64,000 bases of DNA from Vitrella brassicaformis (taxonomy: Eukaryota; Sar; Vitrellaceae): the NCBI GenBank assembly GCA_001179505.1, contig CDMY01000462.1, positions 1 to 64,000 of the forward strand, given 5' to 3'. A model generated the notes under the pieces. It ran no database searches. It worked only from the letters and a program-made list of their open reading frames with translations, and was not told where the DNA came from. Below, piece by piece: positions 9,047 to 20,800 of the stretch. Within the stretch, counting starts at the first letter, position 1. The number at the start of each line of letters is the position of its first letter. A program made the translations under genes and the position numbers.

Positions 9047-12000
9047 CTAGCCCTTTTCCTCCTTCTTGACGAAGGGCAGCGGCATCTGCTGCAGGGCGCT
9101 GGGGTTGTCGAGGTTGCGCAGCACCGCCGACACGGCCGAGAGGGTCGACTCGAGCACCTCCAGACGCTTGCACTGCAGAGAGGGGTCGGCCGCTGCTCCT
9201 GCTGCTGCTGCTGGTGCTGATGCTGCTGATGTGGCAAATGGCGCTGTGGGAGTGGGGGTGGTGGTATCGGGACGGGAGACCTGCTTGGACAGCCACCCGC
9301 AAAAGTCATCCTGAACATACGCAGCGACGAAACACTCCTTCTAATGCCTTTCTCCTTTGTCTTGAGTGGGCTCTATCTGTCTGTCTGTCTTATCACTGAC
9401 CAAGAAGTCAGATCTCTGCTGGCCGACGTCGCCCCCACCCCCAGGAACGGCAGATGCAGCAACGCTGCTGCTTGACGTCGCCTTTTGCGGCGGCCCGTCC
9501 ACCGGATACCCTCCCACAATGGTCGACCCGACTCGCGCATCTCTCGGCTGCGAGTAGCTGAAAGGTGGCGCGCTGGTCGGCAGCATGAACGGCGCAGGGG
9601 CGCGGTCAGCCGATGACGCCTTCCTCGCCCCCTGCTGGTCCAGCAGCACCGTCTCGTCGTCGAGCTCCTCGATCTCGACATTGCCAGAGTTGCGGCTCTC
9701 TGTCTGGAGGTCCGGGCTGCCGGCCTCGCCGCCCAACAGGCCGTCGAAAGGCGCGTCGGCCCCGCCCCCGAAGAGACTCATGGTGGGCGGCCCCACCCCG
9801 TCGGCCCCGTTGGTGTCGTCGTTGCTCTTGATGAACCCCTCCGCCACGTGGATCATGTCCTCGGTGTCGGCATTGAGGAAGGGCGGAGAGGGAGATGGCG
9901 CGCGGAGGCCGGGCGCGGGCGTGTGGGTGTGGGGGTGGGGGAAGAGGCTGCTGGGTGCGGGGTGCGGGTGGGGGGGAGGGGGAGGGGCGAAGGGGGCCAC
10001 TGATGGGAAATGTGGGGGATGGGGTTGGGGGTTAGTGAAGGCGTCCATGGTCGAGTAGGACGGCTCTGTGGGCGATTCCTGACGCATTGGCGGCATTGGC
10101 GGCGGCGGTGTGTCGTAGCCTGCCTTCTTGATGGACTCGCGCAGCATTTGGATCTCCAGATTCTGATCAACACGACACAGCAGAGCTTTTGGCGGTTGCT
10201 TCCCTGCATGTCTAGAGAGTCACCTTGAGATGGAGCTCTTTCTCTTTGGCCTCCAGCAGCTGCTCCTTCTCGTGCAGCGACGCACTGATCGATGCCGACA
10301 AACACACAAACAAACGAGCCACTTGCTGTGCCATATGTCATATGCCGCTGTATCGTCTTCTCTTCTTTCTCACCGGAGCGGCCCGATGGCCTCGAGCGCC
10401 TCCTTTCTCCGCCGCTGCTCGCGACGAGACAACTCACGGTTCCGACGAATGCTGACAGGTACACGCACGACATCAGCATTCGTGTCGGTTGCTGTGTGTG
10501 TGGGCGTAGGGGAGGGTGGGGTGACCTACCGAATGCACGCTCTGCAGTCGCACTCCTCTGACCCGTTGTGCGGGCACTTGCGGCTGCTGCCCCCGCCACC
10601 ACCCCCGCCACCACCACCGCTCCGACGGCGCTTGGACGAGTCGTCCAGAGAGATGTCCTGTGTGCACGTTGGTTGGGTACACGGAACGTACGTATGGGGT
10701 ACACAAGGCGTCGTTTCTGTGTGTGTGCGTGCGTGTGTGTGTGTGCGTGTCGCCCACCGGGATGTCGGCGACGGCGCGCTTCTTGGGCTTGATGAGAGGA
10801 GAACCTGGTAAGGACAATACACGGCGAGTGGATGGATGGATGGATGGAGTTCCTACACACACCGACACTGACCTGAGCACTGTCTGAGCCACTCGGCCAG
10901 CTGGCCGTGTGACGTCAACTTCTGCATAACGTGCCAAATCCTGTGACTGAGGCACACACACACACACACACATCCATCCATCCATCCGTCCGCACATTAG
11001 CCACCTCCTCACTCCCACTCACCTGTCGTTCTTGGCGATTTCTGGCCCTCCATAGAAGGCAAGCACGTGTGTGACGGTGTTGTCGCTGTAGCTGCGGATG
11101 GGCACGCCCAGCACCGTCGTGATGCCCAGTTTGGACGCCATCTTGAAACGCAGAAACGGCTTTCCATTCTGTTTGTTCAAAGGGGCATGGAGGAAGCACA
11201 ACGAAGTGAAGTCATCACACGGCCCGCTTTCGCTGAGTGGTGGGTGAGGTACCCTCTGACCTGGTGGCTCATCTGCAGGTTATCGGTGAACTCTGGCTGA
11301 CAGGTCGCCAACACACGGCCGGGCATGCCCTGATGGATGGATATATAAAGAGTGGATGAGTTAGGGGGATGGATGGCTGTATGCGTGTGTGGTGCTGTCT
11401 TGTCTTGTTCAGTCGCTGACCTCTCCCCGCTTGAAGACGAACCCGCTGCTCTCGAGCATCCACGACACCAACTCAGGACGAGTCTCATAGTGAAACCTGC
11501 AGGCAGCACCAACCAAAGCACGAGCTCTCTCTGCTCCCCCTCTGTGGGTTTGTGTATGTGTGTGGGGGGGTGGGGGGTGGGGGGGTGTCGCCTTACTCTC
11601 TGACGTAGTGGAGGTCGTCTTGTATAACCTGCCAGGTGTCCATCGACCAGAAGCCCCCCTCGTTGCCCGCCTCCTTGAGCAGCCGCTGAACTATCTCCTT
11701 TATCTGATCAACCATTTCCCACACACACCATTCCTTCAGGCTCTCTGTGTGTGTGCGTCTGTGTCTACTGCCTGTCTGTGTGTAGGTAGTACCTGCTCGG
11801 CATCGAACGAAACGGGCACAGACCTGCACACACACACGACACAGAGGCGCCACCTGTCTGTCTGCCAAGGCACTCCGATTCCTCATGTGTGTGAGTGTGG
11901 GTCGGTGTGTGCTGACTGACCTTGATATGGCTGTGGTGATGCTGCCGTCATACTGGCCGCCGCCCATGGGCTGTCCATACGGGTAGTTAGGCACCATGGC

Positions 12001-12543
12001 GTGGTGTTGCGACACGTGCGACGCATAAAACGACTCGTACAACTTCTCTACCGCCACTGCAGTGCACACACATCACCACAGACACACACAGACGTGTGTG
12101 GCAGCAAGCGACGAACCCTCGCACCACTCCCCCTCTCATCCGGCTTACTTGGCAGTGTGTCGCCGTATAAGTGAGGGGCATTGGTCTGATACAGAGCATC
12201 TCTGCACCACACACACCACACACAAACACACAAACACACACACGCAGAAGACAGGCAGACAGACCCCTTCTCGATAGTCTATCGTTCGTGTGTGCTCCAC
12301 ACATCCCTCGACGCACCTGAAGGCTTCAAAGGGAACATTGGCCGCCCCTCCGTGCACACCAGCAAGGCGCTCAAAAGCATCCTGAGCACACACAACACAC
12401 AAGGCACACACAAGAGAGAGCAATGCCTCGTCAGCCTTCTTCGACACAATCAGCCGAGACACCGCGCCGCAGCAGTGCCGTGCTGCCCGCAGTGAGCTCA
12501 CCTGTGCCAGAGCGGCCAGTCCGTTGTGCTGAGGTCCTGCCAT
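9047..12543 (-). CDS. GAF-like sensor protein with basic coiled-coil (bZIP-like) segment
   Basis: Sixteen exons join in phase (710 aa): 12502-12543, 12317-12381, 12149-12201, 11921-12056, 11793-11823, 11597-11703, 11421-11496, 11261-11329, 11023-11168, 10873-10940, 10758-10804, 10530-10657, 10374-10451, 10224-10284, 9401-10162 and 9047-9310. Residues ~145-264 resemble a GAF/NLP-type domain: FVFKRGE-GMPGRVLATCQPEF, ASKLGITTVLGVPIRSYSD and VLAFYGG. Next come an NLS-like KPKKR, a poly-Gly run, a Cys/His patch (KCPHNGSEECDCRAC), a basic helix (RIRRNRELSRREQRRRKEAL) and a heptad-like helix (LHEKEQLLEAKEKELHLK). The tail is Pro/Ser-rich. The N-terminal ~55 residues look EF-hand-like but lack a clear calcium loop. 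A ligand- or light-gated DNA-binding regulator would fit; the bZIP call is weak because N-to-R spacing is not canonical. Confidence 0.78.
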
Positions 12544-12771
12544 CGGCGAAAAACGCACCGGTGGCCTCCCAGCCTCCCAAGGGCAGCAACGAGACGCTCC
12601 ACACACCTCTCAGAGCGGAAAAAGGGAAAGCGAAGGAACCGAAGGGAAAGGGCGCGCACTAGGAACTTCGCGTTAGTGCTCCCCGAAACCGCTGCTGCGA
12701 CTGATCTGCGACGGCGTGCCGGACTGCCTCCCTCTCTGATCCATCATCCGCCCTCCTTCGCCGCACCGCTG
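12544..12771. promoter_or_regulatory. Divergent promoter region, 228 bp
   Basis: Separates the start codon of the GAF-like gene (minus) from the next plus-strand gene, so both promoters must lie here or overlap the 5' ends. No TATA box or other known core element is recognised; the region holds A- and G-rich runs (GGAAAAAGGGAAAGCGAAGG). Confidence 0.4.
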
Positions 12772-14026
12772 ATGGGGATGTTTTGGTCTCGCCCCCTGTG
12801 GGTGCAGGAGGTCGACGAGAAGGAACGGTTTTTTCTGGACGACTATCCACGGCGTATCGATGAGGGTGCGAAGAACATCGGTGCCTTGAGGGATGGGATT
12901 CGGGAGAAGTGGAAAGTCGGCGGGCACATCGAGATAAGGCTGATCCTTAAGCCGGGAAGCGGCAAACCATGCGAGTCGGACAGCGTGGCGAAAGTCTTCG
13001 GCGAGTGTGGCAGGGACGACAGGGACCCTATACGATGGCAGAAAACAAGTGAGCAGAGCGGGTGACTTATTTGCCTTCTAATCGGTTTCTCTCTGTCTGC
13101 CTGCCTGCCTGCCTTCTCTGTGTCTGTCTGCAGCACGGAGGCGGTCTCTCGAAGACGACGACGACAGGGCACCAGTGGCCGTGTCGAAGCTGTCTGTCGT
13201 CGGTGAGGTCGACCTGGCCCGAGCCCATGAGCCGAAGAAGACTCCCATTCCCGGCCCCTTCCCAAGCGTCCCGCCCTTTACCGGCGACACCCAGATCGAG
13301 CCGCCAGTCCACGAGTATCTCAAGGAGATTCTCGCTAGAGTCGTCGGGGAGGCCAACAAGCTACGAGAAGACAAGCTCGAGGTCTCCGAATGCCGCTCGA
13401 GAGTCATGGAGTCAGCCAGACGGCTGCCAACACGGCATGGCGGCTGGCGATATATTTCGGGGAGCCCGGGCAGTTTAGCCATCGGTCCCGACGGCTTGAG
13501 CAATGCTACTTCTGACGAGGCATTCGCGGCCAGTCTGGCGGTTATCGTTGAGGCCAAGGCAGCGAAATACACGGAGCGAGGGCTGTCTGAATTCTGCAAG
13601 GAGGTCTCAGCCAAGATGTGTGTTGTGCGATCGTGGAAGCAAGACGCAGAGAGCGAGGGGGAAGTGCGTGATGATGCTATAGGTGTCTTGTGCAATGGCA
13701 CGGAGGCCATCGTGTTAGACTTTTTTCCGGGATACGAAAAGTCAGAGCTCGATATGGGTGAGAGTCAGGCGCTCTGTATGAGTGATCTTGCCAATTTTCT
13801 GGTGGGTTTCTTGAGCGAGTGGCGGGTGCAGAGAGAGATCAGTATAGAGGAGGAAGCAGCACTAGCTGAGAGGACTCGGGATCGTGCTGCTCGGAAAGCT
13901 CAGGATGAGGAGGAACTGATTCGTTGGGCGGAGCAGTTCATGGATGAAGACGACAGTTGTGATATAAGGAAGTGGGGACCCAAAATAGAGCGTGCATTGG
14001 TGAGTGACTTGTGCGTGAGTGGATGA
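12772..14026 (+). CDS. Unknown protein with weak PD-(D/E)XK-like signature
   Basis: Two exons, 12772-13048 and 13134-14026 (389 aa), joined in phase through a GTGAGC donor and a TCTGCAG acceptor. The first ATG of the frame was taken; a second lies two codons later. Residues ~1-92 are charged (EVDEKERFFLDDYPRRIDEG). The middle has GPDG (~209) followed ~20 residues later by VIVEAKAAK (~229-237), a spacing and pattern seen in PD-(D/E)XK nuclease folds, including those in Crinkler-like proteins. The end is a strongly charged helix (RTRDRAARKAQDEEELI). No family is recognised with confidence. The last codons overlap a possible GTGAGT donor at 14000, so a further exon (acceptor near 14304) could replace the terminal residues. 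Confidence 0.6.
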
Positions 14027-14636
14027 TGGATGCGCTGAAAGTTTTTGTCGACGAGAGATGGCACATTGCGTCGCTTTTCATTATGGCCACCCACTGCAGT
14101 TTGCAAGCTACATCCATGTGTCTTCCTGAAGAGACCGTTTGGCCCTTCATCAGACCATCCGGTAGGTGTGGCTCCGTTCGTTGGACAACGAATGAGAGCA
14201 CACCTACAGAAGGCCCAACAAAGGGCGAAACGAAGTGTCAAACACTGTCCCACCGGCCTCTCTCTCTCTCTCTCTGTGTGTGTGCAAACGTCGCTCGCTG
14301 CAGTCCCAGACAAGCCTGTCTGTCTGCCCACCCACCCATACAGACATCATTTCCCCTCGACAGCAATCGATCAATCAGAGCCCCTCTTGCCTGCCGCCGG
14401 CCTGTGTGACATCTGACGGCTGCTGTTGCTGCTGCTGTGTGAGTGGGTGGGGTATAGGGCGCGCAGCGGCCGTGTCGATAAGCGCCCGGGAGCGGAGCCG
14501 TCGCAGGGGGTTGGGGCGGGCCGAATCTGAATGACACAGAGAGAGAGAAATAAGACAAACGGGCGTGCTTGCTTGAGAGTGCTCGTGTTGTGCGCGTGTG
14601 TATGTGTGTGTGTGCGTGTATGGTGGGTGGGACCAC
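14027..14636. other. Convergent 3' spacer
   Basis: Lies between the stops of the plus-strand unknown gene and the minus-strand transporter. It contains a TC run with TG repeats near 14260-14285, a GCTGTT run near 14418 and TG repeats near 14595-14622. No coding signal is convincing; an alternative last exon of the upstream gene could begin near 14304. Confidence 0.4.
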
Positions 14637-17306
14637 CTACACACCTCTGGCCTGTGTCTCATCGTCTTCCTCCTCATCCATGCCGTCGTCATCCTCAAGA
14701 CCCTCAGTCGACTCCAATGCTGGATCCTTGTGCAACCTGCAAACACACCACACACATACATGGATGGAAGGATGGATGGATGGACCACATCGTGTGTGTT
14801 GGCTGACCGGTAAAGGAACACGCCCAGTATGATGGCCGCCGACGAGAGGGTCGCCAGGTAGTCAAACGGGTCGAGCGGCCTGATTTGATTGATGGATGGA
14901 CCACGCCGCACCACACCACACACACACAATAAAGTGTGTGAGATTGGATATGCATAACTCATCTCACCTGACGACAAAGAAGGTGATGAAGGCCGCCAGC
15001 GCGCCAACCGACGACACGGCACCCAACGCAACGATGCCATCTGACCACACACACACACACACACACCACACCACACACCATCGGGCCGTTTCTCCCTCCC
15101 TCCTCCCCTCCCTCTCTCCCTCAGTGCTTTCTCACTGACGCATTGATTGCATGGCCATTGTCGAGCTGTAGTAGAGCAACACGTGTGAGAGCAGCAGCAG
15201 CCCCACGAAATCCCGGGCAGTGCGGCACTCGCCAGGCTTGAGCGACAGCATGCTCTGCAGCACATCACCGCCCGATAGCGAAGGCGGTGATGGAGGGGGA
15301 GAGGGGGCGGGAGGGGCCGGGGCGGTCGTCACGGGCGACGGCTCGGGCGGATCAATGCCCCCTACACAGACAGACAGACAGGCAAGACGGTCCCTTATCG
15401 ATAGGCGCGAGTGCGTCTGCCCCTATGTGTCTGTCATTCTCACCGACAAGGCACATGAATGCATCCCGATAAAATAGCTGTGGCGACATCAGATCGCCCG
15501 TGTTGGCCTCATCGCCGGCACCCAATAAAGCCCGACGAAGCGACACAATGGAAGCAATAACATTATTGTTGGGCGGGGAGGAGGGGCCGGGAGGAGCTGG
15601 GGGCGGGGTGGTGGTTGCAGGGGTAGGTGCGGGCGGGTGCACATGGTGGCCCGTGTGCAGGTGCTGCTGCAGGTACAGGCCGGCAGGGAGGAAGGCGAAC
15701 GACCACAGCAGCTGGATGAGCGATATCAGCGCGTGAAGACACCGGGGGTCGGCGGGCTGCGGCGAGTGCAGCAGGGCCACTTCCTTCCAGGCGCCCGAGA
15801 TGACGGTCAGGCAGCCGGCGAGGATGTAGAGGTATGACGACCAGTGGGAGGGGCACGTGGTGGTCGTCTTGGCCCGCGCCCAGGGCACCACATTGATGGC
15901 GATGCCCAAAAGGATCAACAGCGCGCCGACGTAGTGGACGGCACGGTACCTAGAATACGGGGAGGCCGCTGGTCAGTCATGTGCCTTGCCATTCTCTCTC
16001 TCTCCCTCTCTCTGTGTGTGGGGTATGTTATGGTTACTTCCTCTGGTGCAGACATGCGTTGATGAACAGCTGTATGGGAATCCCCACCTGCAGCGACGTC
16101 ACCGTCTGCCACCCAGGCATGATGCTGACACAAGAGCATCGAAGCAGTCAGTCGCATCCATGAGTTGAGTGAGTGCATCGGACGGCGTGTTGGCTACCCT
16201 GCCGGCACATAGAAGAGTATGGCGGCGATGCAGTCGATAAGGCCCCACATGAAGAGCGACACGCCCGACAAGTTGTTGGCGGACGGACGGGGGAACGACG
16301 TCGCAGCACCTGGCCACCACCCACACACACAGAAGCACTCTCGCATAAAGAGCCGGGAAGGGGTGTGCGGTGCAGCTGGCTCACTTTCTGCGATCTCTCT
16401 GAAGAATTCCCTGACTGAGTGCATGGCGGCGCGCCATCTCGCCCTGCCCCCCGCCACCAGCGGAACACGCCGCGAAGTCGCGGCATCTCTCGGCTCAGGC
16501 TGATGCTGGCATACACGCAGAATAAAATGTCACACCGATGCCACAATGCCTCTTTGTCCATTCCCGCACTAACCAGCACAGCGACCATGTCCGAGCTGCC
16601 ACCTTCGACTTGGTTCACAGAGGCCAGGTCGGTGAAGTCAGCTTCCCCGTCAGCTCGTCGATCTGGCGAGGGGAAACCTGTTGTGGGCTGGACAGTGGCG
16701 TGCCGCTCCGTGTGCAGGGGCAGCCGCCGCCTGTGCACGCGGACGAAGGCCACCAGGCAGCCGCTGAGAAGACCGAGAGGGATGTGCACCAGACACACCA
16801 GCTGCCTGACAGACCAACACAAGATAGATGGATGGATGGACTGTGTGTGGGTGTGGTTGGTTCCCGCCTCACATGACAACATATCTGTAGTGCCTCGCCG
16901 TCGAGCAGGCCTCCTTGAAGAACACCCGCTCGCCCCAGCAGAAAGCCACCACCCCTGCCAGCGGCACCCACTGCTTGACCACCTTCTTGAGGTAGCGGCC
17001 GCTCAGCACACGGGCAGGCAGCCGCCCAACGATGTTCCTCCGGGGCCGAATGTGCCACCAGGTGGGCTGGTGGAAGTACCGCCGCACGCCGTTCAGCCCG
17101 CTGGGCAGCTCATCGCTCTGCAGCCATGACGCAGTGCTGCTCGTCAGGTCGGTCGGGCGGGTCTTCAGAGGCACATCGCCGCTGCCTTCGCTCTCGTTGA
17201 GCCGCTCGTCAGCTGTGAATGAGCCGTTGTTGTAGGCGAACGACACATCCGTCGATTGCGCAGTGATGCCAGAGGTGTTTGTCGACTGAGCTGCTCGAGG
17301 CTCCAT
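14637..17306 (-). CDS. CRT-like transporter (drug/metabolite transporter superfamily)
   Basis: Ten exons join in phase (652 aa): 16873-17306, 16574-16805, 16385-16505, 16198-16309, 16038-16124, 15444-15949, 15140-15361, 14968-15040, 14808-14879 and 14637-14736. The central part matches the CRT-like family: LFMWGLIDCIAAILFYVP, MPGWQTVTSLQVGIPIQLFI, RKYRAVHYVGALLILLGIA and, after it, YLYILAGCLTVISGAWKEVA, where AWKE corresponds to the family's YKE motif. Further membrane segments lie near residues 150-165, 410-425, 545-565, 575-593 and 600-617. The family moves peptides, amino acids or drugs across plastid or vacuolar membranes; the location here is unknown. The N-terminal ~100 residues are hydrophilic and the C-terminus is acidic (DDDGMDEEEDDE). 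A Pro-rich loop (~440-470) interrupts the second half. An upstream in-frame ATG lies at 17342. Confidence 0.82.
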
Positions 17307-17875
17307 CTGGGCGAGAGGGGAGAGAGTGAGGAATGGACGCAAAGGTAAGATGGTCGAGGAGGCTTCAGAGAGCCCAGACGTCCTCAGGCAAAGCCTTCAC
17401 GCTCAGGTGTCATCACAACAGTTCTTCCTGATGATGAAACGGAGAAAAGAAAGGAGATGAGAAACTTCTGGATGCATGCTTGAGTGAAGTCGAGTCATTC
17501 TCAGCCTCGTACCCCTCCTGTTTGCAACCTGTGTTTTCGCATCGGTACTCAGCGGCAAAAATTAGTTGCGATCCGAGACGGGCAGTAACTCTCCGCGAGG
17601 CAGTGTTCGCCCCTACCACGGCGACTGCTCGGTGGAGCCGCTCAACTAATCAGATAACCTCAACACCAACGCCGACGCCCTCAGAGAGGTGGCCAAAACA
17701 AAAAATTGGGCCAAAATCAGAACCAACCGGCAATACATTGGACAAATGAAGACATCGAGTCGTCTGTCCAGATACACGACCAACTAGATCCACAGGCGGC
17801 CAAACTTAACACATGGCCCATCCATCCATAACAGCCTACACTTTCAATGCACAAGCCTCCCCCTCCTGGATCTAC
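17307..17875. other. Spacer between tandem minus-strand genes
   Basis: Contains the upstream region of the CRT-like gene and the 3' flank of the GcvT-like gene. It is A-richer than its surroundings (AACAAAAAATTGGGCCAAAA near 17696). Nothing coding is seen on either strand. Confidence 0.4.
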
Positions 17876-20800
17876 TTAAGAAGCAAGCAGGCCCTCCAGC
17901 CGGCGCTTCGCCTCTGCCAACTGAAACACACACACACGCTCAAATACAGCACCCTTGTGTGTATGCCGCCACCCACAATGTGCCTCACTGACCCTGTCGC
18001 TGTGTGTGGCCTTGATGTAAGCCGTGTTGTCCCTCTTGCGGTGCTTGCTCCGGAGCGGCCGCCCCTTGTCAGCCGCCATCCTGCTCGTCACCTTCACCTC
18101 ACCCTCATCGTCCAAGAACATCAGCCTCTCACCATCGCCACCATCATCACCACCGTGCCCAGTGTCACCGCGCCTCTCCGCCCGCTGCTTGTGGTGCTTG
18201 ACCTTTCGTCTGGCGATCTCTTGTGCGATCTCTGGCGGCACCTCGGTCTCTGCTGTGGGACTGGCGCCTACACGCCTGGCGCGGGGCAGCTTGATCTCGA
18301 AGGAAGTCGCAAAGTCGAAGGAATCGTCATTGGACGGACAACGGGCATTGGGACCACCAGGCAGCTAGTGGAGAGAAAGCCAGAGAGGGCGTATGTGTGT
18401 ACGCGTGTGTGTGGGCTTCTCGCGTACGTCTGCGAGTCTCTCTTGGTCGAGCCCTTTGGCGGTGTCCTGGATGAGCACTTTGAAGTTCTGACCAAGAGCA
18501 GCACCACAAAGACACAACACGATCTCTTGAGTGTCTTGTGTGCTTCCCTCCCTCCCTCCCTCCCTGCCTAACATTGCCCACCGACCTTCGGGTAGTTGTG
18601 TGTGACAAAGGGAAGGCGGACCACCTTGCCGGCCACCAGTTTGCGCGAGCACCGGCCGCTCAGCCACCGCATCTTGGTGTGCTTCGGCGTGTCGCTCGGG
18701 ACATCCACCGGCACACGCACCAACACATCCAGCCCATGGCGCGCATACTCGGGCTTGATGAACCTGTATATATTGGACACAATACGATCAGTGCGTTTGG
18801 CCATGGTGCGCTTGTGGGTCCCTCCCCCACTGACCCCATAGCGATGCGTCGTTTGAGCACCGGGCTCCAGACGGCCGAGGTGACTTCGCCGATGGGTCGC
18901 CTGTGTGGGTTAGAGAGGATGCCGCAGCCGGCGAATACGTGTCGGTCGGCGAGGAAGCCCACCCGCCGGTAGGTGGGCCCCTTGGCCAGCTGCACAAACA
19001 GCTTCTCCCAGCCGAACATCATGTGCCGACGCATCTTGTCCTGGTCCAGCAGCCAAGTCAGCGACGCGTGCACGGGCGTGACCTGAGCGAGGAAGAAAAG
19101 AGGGGCTGGCTTGTGTGTCGCATGTGTCTTGTGTCTGATGTGGTGGTACCAGTGGCGTGATGTCCACTCCTGCCCGAGGCAGCCCTGCCTCCATTCGCAG
19201 CATGTCCAGGGTGAACAAACCAGCTGGGGATAATGACGGATGGGCAAGCAGCGTCCTGCACACAGACAGGTGGACGGATGAGCCGGGAAGGATCTGACCT
19301 CCCTTCGTCATGCACCCACCTGGCGAGCACCGGCGCTAGGTCAGGTGTGGTGACGATCTCCACGCCGTCCTCGCCAGTAATGCCCGCCCGCATCAGCACC
19401 GCATCGCCACTCTTCCCCCCATCCCATGACCACTGCAGACTGGCCGCCTGGAAGTACTTCAGCGACAGCAGCTGAGAAGGCGATATCTCCTCGCCGTTGT
19501 GGTCGAATGCTCGGGCGAAGACAGGAACAGGGAAGGAGAGAGATGGCGGGGGTGGGAGAGGGGCGCCTTGCTGGTGGTCTGTGCCTTGCGGGGCGTCTGG
19601 TGTTGTTTGCATGGCCGTGAGGCAGTCGGTGAGGACGTTCACCGCCTTTGGACCCTGCAGCGCGAGATTCGCCGTGTAGACGGACGGCTGGATGTTCACA
19701 TCAAGACCAGACTGCCTGCACACACACACACACACACACATCCATCCATCCACTGGACATCTCGCATGACGTATCCATCGCCGCGCATGCACCTGCAGTA
19801 GACAATGTACTGCGACAGGTAGTCGAAGAGGCTCTTGCGGTTGTGGCCCGAACACGTCATGAGGATGTCATCCACCCTCTTGCACACAAAGGCGTCGTCA
19901 AGGATGTACCCCTTGCTGTCGACCACACACGCATACTGCACATTGCCCAGCTGCACACACACACACACACTCTCATAGAGAGGGCATCAATGTACCCAGC
20001 GTGACTGTCTCTTCGCGTGTGTGTCGCGTGCCTTCATTTTTTGCAGAGAGCAGGTGAGAAAGTGGTCGGCAGCGAGGTAGCGGTCCTTGCCGCTGATGTG
20101 GTAAGCGGCACGGTAGGACGTGTCGATCAGCACCGCACCGCTGCGGGCGGCCGCATGACCCGACACAGCACCCCTGCATAGACACCACACACCACACAAT
20201 CGATGGGCTATCCATCTCCGCTTGTGCCTCTGTGTGTGGCTCGCTCACTCAGGATATGTGCTGGGCACCATGCAGTCGTGAAAGCGCACGAACTCGGCCC
20301 CGTAGGTGGCCCACACGTCGCCAAGGGATGTGGTGCGATCCTCACGGTGCTCCTGGAACGCCCCCTTGGTGCCCTTCTTTCCACCCCTGCCCTTCTGCCG
20401 CCCTTTGCTCTGTCGCTCCTGATCCGCCTTCTCTGCGTGCCGCCGCTCCCACGGGGCCATGTCGTCCTCTTTCATGTCCTCGAATGAGCGGATGCCGCTG
20501 GCCTGCTTCCGCCTGAGCAGCCGGCGGATCCTCTCCTCCTTGAGATCGGACATGCCGTCGTCAGCGAAGCCCGGGAACATCTCATCGTCGGGCACCTCGT
20601 GCCACGATTGGGATGTAGAGGATTGTGCGTCCTCTCCCGGCTCTTCTTCTTTCCTTTTTGCATAGTCCGTCGCCCCCCACGACTCGACTATGACACCGAT
20701 GGGGCTGCCGTGGTCATCCACCACTTCTCCGTGGGGCGTGCGGTCCGCAAGAAAATCGGCCTCGTCGTCTACTCGACGTGGCGGTGGCGGGGCAGCCTGT

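Noticed and set aside
9853-10860. 335-residue open frame on the minus strand in another frame of the GAF-like gene
   Set aside because: It crosses several introns of the in-phase 16-exon model and is His/Ser/Arg-rich shadow reading without motif coherence.
20001-20031. Thirteen-residue basic insert in GcvT by use of a GT donor
   Set aside because: It would disrupt a conserved strand-turn in the T-protein fold; the GC donor gives normal spacing, though the GT option is not excluded.
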